Below, piece after piece: positions 15,159 to 21,239 of a stretch of 21,239 nt of DNA. This stretch comes from Avisuccinivibrio sp964424565 (lineage in GTDB: Bacteria > Pseudomonadota > Gammaproteobacteria > Enterobacterales > Succinivibrionaceae). Below the pieces are notes generated by a model, which searched no databases, was not told the origin of the DNA, and worked only from the letters and a program-made list of their open reading frames with translations. Both the position numbers and the translations under genes were made by a program. Position 1 is the stretch's first letter. Each line of letters begins with the position of its first letter. Location: positions 1-21,239 of the forward strand of contig CAYRIZ010000035.1 in the NCBI GenBank assembly GCA_964424565.1, in the 5' to 3' direction.

Positions 15159-15980
15159 ATGGATTTGAGCAGACTGGCCTATAAACTGCGCTGCGATGTG
15201 GTGGACATGATAGTACAGGGCAAAGGCGGCCATATAGGCGGCGACATGTCGGTCATGGAAATACTGGTGACGCTGTACTTTCAGGAAATGGACGTCACGC
15301 CGGAGAATTTTGCCTCCGGCAGGCACGATCACTTGGTGATGTCCAAGGGCCACTGCGTGGAAGCGCTGTATGCCGTGCTGGCCGAGAAGGGCTTTTTCCC
15401 GCGGGAGCAGGTGCTGGCTGAGTTTTCCCGCTTCGGCTCGCCTTTTATCGGTCACCCCAACAACAAACTGCCGGGCATAGAGATGAACTCCGGGGCTTTG
15501 GGCCACGGCCTGCCGGTGGCCGTGGGCATGGCCCTGGCGCAGAAGATGGATCATACCCCGCACCGCGTTTATGTGGTGATGGGCGACGGCGAGCAGGCGG
15601 AAGGCTCAGTGTGGGAGGGGGCCATGGCCGCCGCCCACTACGGCCTGGACAATCTCTGCGCCATAGTAGATCGCAACCGCCTGCAGATCTCAGGCACCAC
15701 CGAGGAGGTAATGGCTCTGGAGAGCCTGCGCGACAAGTGGAGCTCTTTTGGCTGGGAAGTGATCAGCGTGGACGACGGCAACAGCGTGCCCGAACTGACA
15801 GTGGCCTTTGCCCGTGCCCGGGAAACCCAGGGCAAGCCCTCACTGCTGCTGGCCCACACCCTCAAGGGCTGCGGCTCGGCGGTGATGGAAAACAAGGCCT
15901 CATGGCATCATCATGTGCCCAATGCTGAGGAATATGCACAGATCATGGCTGATTTTAAGGCCAAACTGAAGGAGGCATAA
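15159..15980 (+). CDS. Transketolase-like protein, N-terminal (TPP-binding) subunit
   Basis: This 273-residue protein equals the N-terminal half of transketolase. It carries GHIGG (24-28), SKGH (62-65), HGLPVAVGMALA, and the thiamine pyrophosphate and metal motif GDGEQAEGS, closing with DRN (Asp143 and Asn173). ATG 15159 is preferred because AAGGAGG lies 5 nt upstream; the longer reading from GTG 15141 would put that site inside the coding region. It works with the next gene's product as a heteromeric enzyme. By context, the substrate could be apulose 4-phosphate, whose described transketolase is likewise encoded as two subunits; other ketose phosphates remain possible. Confidence 0.9.
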   Translation: MDLSRLAYKLRCDVVDMIVQGKGGHIGGDMSVMEILVTLYFQEMDVTPENFASGRHDHLVMSKGHCVEALYAVLAEKGFFPREQVLAEFSRFGSPFIGHPNNKLPGIEMNSGALGHGLPVAVGMALAQKMDHTPHRVYVVMGDGEQAEGSVWEGAMAAAHYGLDNLCAIVDRNRLQISGTTEEVMALESLRDKWSSFGWEVISVDDGNSVPELTVAFARARETQGKPSLLLAHTLKGCGSAVMENKASWHHHVPNAEEYAQIMADFKAKLKEA

Positions 15981-15981
15981 C

Positions 15982-16911
15982 ATGAGCAATACAGCCAACA
16001 AGCAGATGATCTGCCAGGTACTGCAGGAAGCGGCAGAGCGGGATCGCAATATAGTGGTGCTGTGCTCGGACAGCCGCGGCAGCGCTTCAGCCGCCCCTTT
16101 TGCCCGGGCCTTTCCGGAGCGGTTCGTGGAAGTGGGCATAGCCGAGCAGGATCTGGTGGGCATTGCCGCCGGTCTGGCCCGCTGCGGCAAGCGCCCCTTT
16201 CCCATGTCGCCGGCCTGCTTTCTGACCACCCGCTCCTATGAGCAGTGCAAAGTGGACGTGGCCTACTCCCACACCAATGTCAAACTCATAGGCATTTCCG
16301 GCGGCATCAGCTACGGCGCGCTGGGCATGAGCCATCACAGCGCCCAGGACATAGCCTGCATGTGCGCCATTCCCGGCATGAGGGTGTATCTGCCCTCAGA
16401 CTGCCATCAGACCAGAGCTCTGATGGAAGTACTGGTGCAGGACGATGAGCCGGCCTATATCCGGGTGGGCCGCAATGCCGTAGATGAGATCTATACAGCA
16501 GATCACTGCCCCTTTGTCATGGATCGGGCCGTGCAGGTGCGGGAAGGCACGGATGTGGCCGTGGTGGCCTGCGGTGAAATGGTACTGCCGGCCGTGCAGG
16601 CGGCAGATCTGCTCCAGGCCGAGGGCATATCAGTCTGCGTGCTGGATATGTACTGCCTCAAGCCGCTGGACACCGCCTCCATTATCCGCGCGGCCTCCCG
16701 GGCCAGGCTGGTGGTGACGGTGGAGGAGCATTCTCCTTTCGGCGGTCTGGGGGCCATGACCGCTCAGGTACTGGCTCAGCACTGCCCGTGCCGCTGCCTG
16801 AATCTGGCCCTGCCCGACGCGCCGGTCATCACCGGCACCTCCAGGGAAGTTTTTGCCCACTACGGCCTGACCGCCGCCGGCATTGCCCGCAGCATTAAGG
16901 AAGCCTTATGA
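15982..16911 (+). CDS. Transketolase-like protein, C-terminal (Pyr/TKC) subunit
   Basis: This 309-residue protein comprises the pyrimidine-binding domain (1-~170) and the transketolase C-terminal domain (~185-309). The catalytic glutamate is Glu55 in VEVGIAEQDLVG. HHSAQDIACMCAIPGMRVYLP and PAYIRVGR are typical. It starts one base after the stop of the N-terminal subunit, with AAGGAGG inside that gene's last codons, so the two halves are coupled and presumably made in equal amounts. Its TGA overlaps the kinase ATG by 4 nt (ATGA). Confidence 0.9.
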   Translation: MSNTANKQMICQVLQEAAERDRNIVVLCSDSRGSASAAPFARAFPERFVEVGIAEQDLVGIAAGLARCGKRPFPMSPACFLTTRSYEQCKVDVAYSHTNVKLIGISGGISYGALGMSHHSAQDIACMCAIPGMRVYLPSDCHQTRALMEVLVQDDEPAYIRVGRNAVDEIYTADHCPFVMDRAVQVREGTDVAVVACGEMVLPAVQAADLLQAEGISVCVLDMYCLKPLDTASIIRAASRARLVVTVEEHSPFGGLGAMTAQVLAQHCPCRCLNLALPDAPVITGTSREVFAHYGLTAAGIARSIKEAL

Positions 16912-18398
16912 GTGATGTATATGTACTGGGCATAGATCAAAGCACGCAGGGCACCAAAGCCCTGCTTTTGGACCGCTCCGGCCGGCTCATTGACAAGCAG
17001 ATCCTGCCCCACCGGCAGATCATAGATGCAGCAGGCCATGTGGAGCATGATCTCGAGGAGATCTACCACAACACCTGCCGGGCCGTGCAGCTGTTGAGCG
17101 AGCGCCATCCGGAAGCTGCAGACAGATTGGCCTGCGTTGGCTTGTCCGTACAGCGCGAGACGGTCAGCGCCTGGCAGAGATCCACCGGCCGGCCTCTTTA
17201 CCATGCCATAGTGTGGCAGTGCGGGCGCGGGGCTGAATTCGTCTCCCGGCCGGAGGTGCAGGACAGGCGCGACGACATCCGCCGCATCAGCGGGCTGGAG
17301 CTCTCGGAGTTCTTTTCTGCCGCCAAAATCAGCTGGCTTGCGGAACATGTGCCGGAATTTGGGAAACTGGCTGCTGCAGGCGATCTCTGCCTGGGCAATA
17401 TGGATGCCTTTTTGATTCACCGCCTGACCGGCGGCGCCGTCTTTGCCACCGAGCCTTCCAATGCCTCGCGCACGCAGCTGCTGAATATACGCAAGATCGC
17501 CTGGTCGCCTGAATTGTGTGCGCTGTTTCAGGTACCGCAGCAGGCCCTGCCGGAGATTTGGGACAGCGATTCCTGTTTTGGCAGTACGGACTTTGCGGGG
17601 GCGCTGCCGCACCCCGTGCCCATACACGCCGCCATAGGGGATTCACAGGGCGCGCTGTTCGGTCAGGGCTGCCTGCAGCCGGGACAGACCAAGACCACCT
17701 ATGGCACCGGCTCCTCCATCATGATGAATGCCGGCCCCACCGTCCCCAATCCCCTGGCTGGCGTGGTGATCTCAGCCGGCTGGCGGCGCCGCGGCGAGAT
17801 CACCTATGTGCTGGAAGGCAATATCAATTACTCCGCCGGAGTGATCTCCTACCTCAAGGATGATCTCAAACTCATCTCCGATCCCAATGAAACCGAAGGC
17901 TTGGCCCGGGCCGCCTCGCCCGAGGATCGTACCTTTTTCGTACCGGCCTTTTCCGGACTGGGGGCGCCCTACTTTACCAGCCGGGTGCGCGGCACCATTG
18001 TAGGCATGAGCCGGGTCACCGGGCGGGCCGAGCTGGTCCGGGCCGCCCTGTCCTCCATAGCCTATCAGGTAAGCGATGTGCTGGAGCTGATAGGCAAATC
18101 TGCCGGCAGTCCGGTGCGTAAACTGGCAGTGGACGGCGGCCCCACCCGCAATGGCTTTTTGATGCAGCTGCAGTCCGATCTGTCCGGAGTGGCCATCCGG
18201 GTGCCGCGCGATGCCGAGCTCTCCGGCATGGGAGCGGCCTTTATGGCCGGCATTGCCGCCGGAGTGTATCCCGAGGACATTCTGCAGGCAGATCGCACCC
18301 TCTCCTGCTTTGAGCCGCAGCATGATGAGGCCTGGCGGCGGCAGCAGCTGCAGGCCTGGCACCATGCCGTGGAGGCGGCGCTGGCCTACGGCATCTGA
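16908..18398 (+). CDS. FGGY-family carbohydrate kinase (possible apulose kinase)
   Basis: This 496-residue two-domain sugar kinase shows phosphate-loop 1 GIDQSTQGTK (8-17), YHAIVWQCGRGAEF, the catalytic Asp in IGDSQGALFGQG (about residue 244), YGTGSSIMMNAG, FVPAFSGLGAPY and the C-terminal DGGPTRNGFLMQLQSDLSG. The length is usual for xylulo- and glycerol-kinase relatives. Its start overlaps the transketolase stop, so it is translated together with it. In the proposed scheme it phosphorylates the ketose made by the isomerase, giving the transketolase substrate. Xylulose or ribulose as substrate cannot be excluded from sequence alone. Confidence 0.9.
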   Translation: MSDVYVLGIDQSTQGTKALLLDRSGRLIDKQILPHRQIIDAAGHVEHDLEEIYHNTCRAVQLLSERHPEAADRLACVGLSVQRETVSAWQRSTGRPLYHAIVWQCGRGAEFVSRPEVQDRRDDIRRISGLELSEFFSAAKISWLAEHVPEFGKLAAAGDLCLGNMDAFLIHRLTGGAVFATEPSNASRTQLLNIRKIAWSPELCALFQVPQQALPEIWDSDSCFGSTDFAGALPHPVPIHAAIGDSQGALFGQGCLQPGQTKTTYGTGSSIMMNAGPTVPNPLAGVVISAGWRRRGEITYVLEGNINYSAGVISYLKDDLKLISDPNETEGLARAASPEDRTFFVPAFSGLGAPYFTSRVRGTIVGMSRVTGRAELVRAALSSIAYQVSDVLELIGKSAGSPVRKLAVDGGPTRNGFLMQLQSDLSGVAIRVPRDAELSGMGAAFMAGIAAGVYPEDILQADRTLSCFEPQHDEAWRRQQLQAWHHAVEAALAYGI

Positions 18399-18420
18399 AC
18401 CAACACCAAAACCCTGCTTA

Positions 18421-18446
18421 ACCCGGGGCGATCCCCCGGGTATTTT
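18421..18446 (+). terminator. Rho-independent-type terminator of the sugar operon
   Basis: ACCCGGGG (18421-18428) pairs with CCCCGGGT (18434-18441) around CGATC and is followed by ATTTT. It sits 23 nt after the kinase stop. Confidence 0.75.
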
Positions 18447-18467
18447 CCCGGCCCTGTTCCTCCCCCC

Positions 18468-18493
18468 CCTGAAAGTTGGATTAAGGTCACTCA
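18468..18493 (+). repeat. IS left terminal inverted repeat
   Basis: It reads CCTGAAAGTTGGATTAAGG, then TCACTCA. It matches the right end at all but two of 26 positions (AG here where the other end has TA). Confidence 0.85.
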
Positions 18494-18519
18494 ATAATTC
18501 ACTCCTGCCTGGCTCGGGT

Positions 18520-20289
18520 TTATGGAGTAGATGATCCCTGCTGCCGGCTGGCGGCCCAGTCCGTGTACCCGGTGTAGTCTAAAAACAGCTGATCCCGCTT
18601 AGTCTTTTCAGTCTCCCATCTTCTGATCCCGGCAGGAGTTTTGACCGCTGTCTCTTCACAGTCAAACCACATCAGGATCTGACTGAGACTTTGATTGGTT
18701 ATCCATGATCTGAGGGCGGTCTCGTTTTTGCAGCTCTGCTTCTTCAACGCAAGTTCATCAATATCCCGGGTTAATTTGTCCCGCGCCTCCTTAAGAATTG
18801 CCAGGAAGCCCAGCCGGTAGCACAGGGTAATAAAGGCTGCGATAATCCTGCCCTTGAAGCTTTCGGGGGTCCATTGTTCGGGCGAGGTCAGAGAGACGGG
18901 GCTGCGTAGATCTGAGAAGACATCTTCGATATTTTCCCTCAGCCGGCAGATGCTCAGCCAGTCCTCAGGATCACCATCGGTATTGCTCATAACGGCAAAG
19001 ACACCGGCGCGGTTGACCGACTCTTCAAAAGCCTGACTGTTAATCCTGGTTTTGACACTGCCGTGTCCCTTAGTGACGATGAGGAAGCGGTCGCGATCTT
19101 GCTCTCCCTGAGGGCTTAACTGCTCTTTGCGCTCTATTCTGCAGCGCAAATCTTCAAGATTGGCGTGAAGCATGGCATCGCGGTTGGCTGCTCTGAGCTT
19201 GGAGCGGAAAATCCCCAGCCACACTGTACGCTCATGTTTTCTGACATCGCCCTTATTGGCTCCGGTGCGTTTGTCTGAGCGTCTGAGCACTGTTTCGTAC
19301 TCAAAAGTGCTCTTCACTTTGCAGCACATGATATCTGCATCCGAGCGGCAGACATTTTCGGCTCGGTGCAGCTGCTCCTGATGCTGGTTGAGGATATCTT
19401 TAATCATGGCACTATTGATGTTGGCTCTGACCAGAAAGCGCACATGCTGCTCAAAAAGCTGTGCAATGTTTTGATGCGAGTAGAAGCCCTCATCCATGCA
19501 GATGGTGCACCTGCTTAGATTCAGCGCCTTGAATTGACTGAGGGCATTAGACAATGACATGACATCAGGAATGTTGCCCGGCTGTTCGGCAAAGGCCACA
19601 GGCTGTCTGCCATTGACACTGTACAGCACCAGGAGTTTGCCTGCAGGCAGGCCGTCACCATGCCGGTTATAACCACAGCGGGCATCAATGATGTCTTTGC
19701 CGCAGTAAGAGCAGGTGGAGGAATCAAATGCTATTGTGCCTCCGGTGTCAATCAGGGACGCCCGTGCCATAAACAGACGCTGCAGGGCATCCTCATCAGT
19801 CCCTATATCATGGAACAGACGGCAGTAAATGTCTGCGGTGATGCCATCCCGATAAGGTGTGGGATGGTTTATGCACCAGGTTTCAATTTTGGGCAGAGCC
19901 CCGCCGTCGGAAGCGAGAAGGTACCAGGCAATTGACAACAGCTTGCTGCCGTCAGCTTCGCCATAGGCTGCAATGACGTCCTCGGCTATCCTAAATCTGC
20001 TGCCCACATACTCAATCAAATCAGTCATGCCCACCCGTCTGCCGGAAGCCTGCTCATGAACTGCCCTGCTTTGATTCTGTCCATCGCTGTGAGCTTTCCT
20101 CTTGGGCCTGGTCTTAACCATCTTTTCTTCACCTTGGGGGATTTTGCCTATCAGCCTGGTTTTGATGGTTACGTTCCACTGTTTTTGGGGATCATACCTG
20201 GTCTGCTTCTGATAGACGTACACATCCCCGTTGGCTCTTTTCCTTCTGTAGGTAGAGATCTTAATATCGCCTAAGCTGTCATCCGCCAT
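18520..20289 (-). CDS. IS1634-like DDE transposase
   Basis: This 589-residue transposase has the spaced acidic triad expected of the IS4 superfamily: Asp in TIAFDSSTCSY, Asp in CTICMDEGFYS, and Glu in CRLRENIEDVFSDLR, the latter equivalent to the YREK region. Length and the long insert between the second Asp and the Glu fit the IS1634 group. The start is ATG 20289 because GGGAGGG lies a few bases upstream; a reading from TTG at 20340 would begin inside the inverted repeat. No frameshift or stop is seen, so it may be active. Confidence 0.88.
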   Translation of the reverse strand: MADDSLGDIKISTYRRKRANGDVYVYQKQTRYDPQKQWNVTIKTRLIGKIPQGEEKMVKTRPKRKAHSDGQNQSRAVHEQASGRRVGMTDLIEYVGSRFRIAEDVIAAYGEADGSKLLSIAWYLLASDGGALPKIETWCINHPTPYRDGITADIYCRLFHDIGTDEDALQRLFMARASLIDTGGTIAFDSSTCSYCGKDIIDARCGYNRHGDGLPAGKLLVLYSVNGRQPVAFAEQPGNIPDVMSLSNALSQFKALNLSRCTICMDEGFYSHQNIAQLFEQHVRFLVRANINSAMIKDILNQHQEQLHRAENVCRSDADIMCCKVKSTFEYETVLRRSDKRTGANKGDVRKHERTVWLGIFRSKLRAANRDAMLHANLEDLRCRIERKEQLSPQGEQDRDRFLIVTKGHGSVKTRINSQAFEESVNRAGVFAVMSNTDGDPEDWLSICRLRENIEDVFSDLRSPVSLTSPEQWTPESFKGRIIAAFITLCYRLGFLAILKEARDKLTRDIDELALKKQSCKNETALRSWITNQSLSQILMWFDCEETAVKTPAGIRRWETEKTKRDQLFLDYTGYTDWAASRQQGSSTP

Positions 20290-20307
20290 TTTGCCCTCCC
20301 AGTCTTC

Positions 20308-20336
20308 TTGAGTGAACAACACTGAGTGACTATAAT
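20308..20336 (+). promoter_or_regulatory. Outward-facing promoter-like sequence at the IS right end
   Basis: TTGAGT (20308-20313), a 17-bp spacer and a perfect TATAAT (20331-20336) point out of the element, with an expected start near the IS boundary. The -10 lies in the terminal inverted repeat. The left end lacks a comparable -10. The 191 bp from 20349 to 20539 show no gene I recognise. Confidence 0.5.
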
Positions 20337-20348
20337 CCAACTTTCAGG
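20323..20348 (-). repeat. IS right terminal inverted repeat
   Basis: The reverse complement starts CCTGAAAGTTGGATTATAG and continues TCACTCA. On the plus strand the repeat supplies the TATAAT of an outward promoter-like sequence. Confidence 0.85.
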
Positions 20349-20539
20349 TTATAAATCAAGAATATTTTTGATTACTGGCAGCAGACAGGAAAAAAGGTCG
20401 TATTTATGGTAATCTGCAATTATTGTTTAGTGGGTTATTCCTGAATTTCCAGTAAATTTTACTCTCCAGCCAGATTTGGAGGTCTGTTTGCAGATTTTCC
20501 CCTCATCGTCAGGGATATTGAAGAACAAAGCAGGCGCTC

Positions 20540-20755
20540 ATGTCGAGTAATAAATTACTATCTAATCAGAATCACATGCTGCAGGCATTTCAACCCATTC
20601 GGCACAAAAATCAAGCTTTCAGCAAACAATATTATGAGGTTTGGGGAGAAGAGTACAAAATCTCTGAAAATTCAGGTTTATATCGCGAGGGTAAAATATC
20701 CAAGGAAGAGTATTTTAGAATCGCTGAAAGTTTCAAGGACGTGAAAGACAAGTAA
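20540..20755 (+). CDS. Small hypothetical protein
   Basis: This 71-residue protein is not recognised. It is charged and aromatic in its second half (SKQYYEVWGEEYKISENSGL, then ISKEEYFRIAESF), with no signal peptide or membrane segment. The frame is closed by a stop 7 codons before the ATG, so it is not an obvious 5' truncation. The ribosome site is weak (CAGG, 5 nt upstream). Codon use is AT-rich, unlike the operons to the left. It lies 46 bp before another small gene of similar composition, so the two may be a pair. Confidence 0.5.
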   Translation: MSSNKLLSNQNHMLQAFQPIRHKNQAFSKQYYEVWGEEYKISENSGLYREGKISKEEYFRIAESFKDVKDK

Positions 20756-20801
20756 ACTAACCTAACCTTACTGCTGTTATAAGGAAATATAATAGTCAAA
20801 A

Positions 20802-21203
20802 ATGTCTAGTTATTTTGAAAACACTAAACCTGACCTTAAATTTCTTTGTGAAGTTATTAATGATGATTGGATTTCCAGTGTTGATTTTACTGAAAAGCCT
20901 CATTACATTAAGCTTCCAAAAACTTCGGTTAAGCATTACATAAGCCGTATAGCTGCATTAAATATTCACACTAACAGATTCGGGGGTGACTGGCATTTTT
21001 ACGACACATTTCATTGGCCTGGATATGAAAACGATTATGAAAAGATTAAGGACAAACTTAATTTCCTTTGTGGTGAAGGAGAGGAATGCAATACCAACCA
21101 TATCCTAGGCAAAAAAGGCATATTGGAAAGATCTGAACTCGTCAAAAGCTTAGGATTGACCTTTGAGGGAACTAAGGTATATGTCCTAAAAGCAGGGAAA
21201 TAG
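20802..21203 (+). CDS. Hypothetical protein
   Basis: This 133-residue, probably cytoplasmic protein is not recognised. It begins MSSYFENTKPDLKFLCEVI, has an aromatic patch FGGDWHFYDTFHWPGYEND in the middle, and ends in a Lys/Leu-rich stretch. The nearest purine-rich site, AAGGAA (20781-20786), is 15 nt from the ATG, too far for usual pairing. An extended -10 (TGTTATAAG, 20775-20783) and a TATAAT (20788-20793) lie just ahead of the ATG, so a very short or leaderless transcript is possible. Composition is AT-rich, suggesting acquired DNA. Confidence 0.6.
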   Translation: MSSYFENTKPDLKFLCEVINDDWISSVDFTEKPHYIKLPKTSVKHYISRIAALNIHTNRFGGDWHFYDTFHWPGYENDYEKIKDKLNFLCGEGEECNTNHILGKKGILERSELVKSLGLTFEGTKVYVLKAGK

Positions 21204-21239
21204 TTACCCGATCCAATATTCTGTCGTGATAAAGTGTCA

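Larger units (their letters stand above)
18468..20348 (-). mobile_element. Insertion sequence, IS1634/IS4 type, 1881 bp
   Basis: The element is bounded by 26-bp imperfect inverted repeats (24 of 26 identical) starting CCTGAAAGTTGGATTA and carries one long transposase gene on the minus strand. Just inside both ends, GAGTGA motifs recur in the same orientation relative to the end (two copies per end, 12-14 bp apart), likely transposase-binding sites. The bases outside (poly-C at 18462-18467 and TTATAA at 20349-20354) do not match, so no target duplication is visible. The element is less GC-rich than the operon to its left. Confidence 0.85.

Noticed and set aside
1..21239. CRISPR array, tRNA or rRNA genes, prophage
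   Set aside because: No spaced direct-repeat array, cloverleaf-like or rRNA sequence, or phage structural gene was seen on reading both strands.

Overview
The window comes from a GC-rich proteobacterial chromosome. The RbsK/RbsD pair, the RbsABC-type transporter and the Crr-like IIA protein suggest a gammaproteobacterium. A gut or rumen Succinivibrionaceae-like host is only a guess. The last ~0.9 kb is visibly AT-rich and looks foreign to the rest.

Region 1 (about 186-5319, minus strand) is a five-gene operon, in transcription order: a circularly permuted ATP-grasp protein, an alpha-E (DUF403) protein, a transglutaminase-like cysteine protease, and two tandem M14 proteins of the succinylglutamate desuccinylase/aspartoacylase family. 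This is a known type of conserved neighbourhood, predicted to make and cleave amide or peptide bonds on an unknown small molecule or peptide. The last gene is a clear pseudoenzyme: both zinc histidines and the catalytic glutamate are replaced, while its upstream sister keeps them all.

Region 2 (5192-5721) is the divergent control region. It holds a minus-strand promoter with an inverted repeat, a CAAACGTTTG palindrome of LacI-family type, and an 11-bp tandem direct repeat ending in TTTATCA.

Region 3 (5722-8364) carries ribokinase (rbsK), D-ribose pyranase (rbsD) and an AraC-family regulator with an unrecognised N-terminal sensor.

Region 4 (8387-18446) is a long sugar operon: periplasmic binding protein, DUF2291 membrane-anchored protein, double-domain ABC ATPase, permease, a stand-alone glucose-type PTS IIA protein, an L-fucose-isomerase-like enzyme, a transketolase split into two subunits, and an FGGY kinase, closed by a hairpin terminator. 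Import, isomerisation, phosphorylation and then a dedicated transketolase is the logic of the described D-apiose to apulose to apulose 4-phosphate route, which is the best specific hypothesis. Ribose or another pentose remains possible. The IIA protein inside an ABC operon is unusual and could tie the transporter to PTS status.

Region 5 (18468-20348) is a complete IS of the IS1634/IS4 type with 26-bp imperfect terminal inverted repeats and an apparently intact transposase. No target duplication is visible. Its right end contains an outward-facing promoter-like sequence (TTGAGT, 17 bp, TATAAT). Region 6 (20349-21239) is AT-rich and holds two small unrecognised genes.
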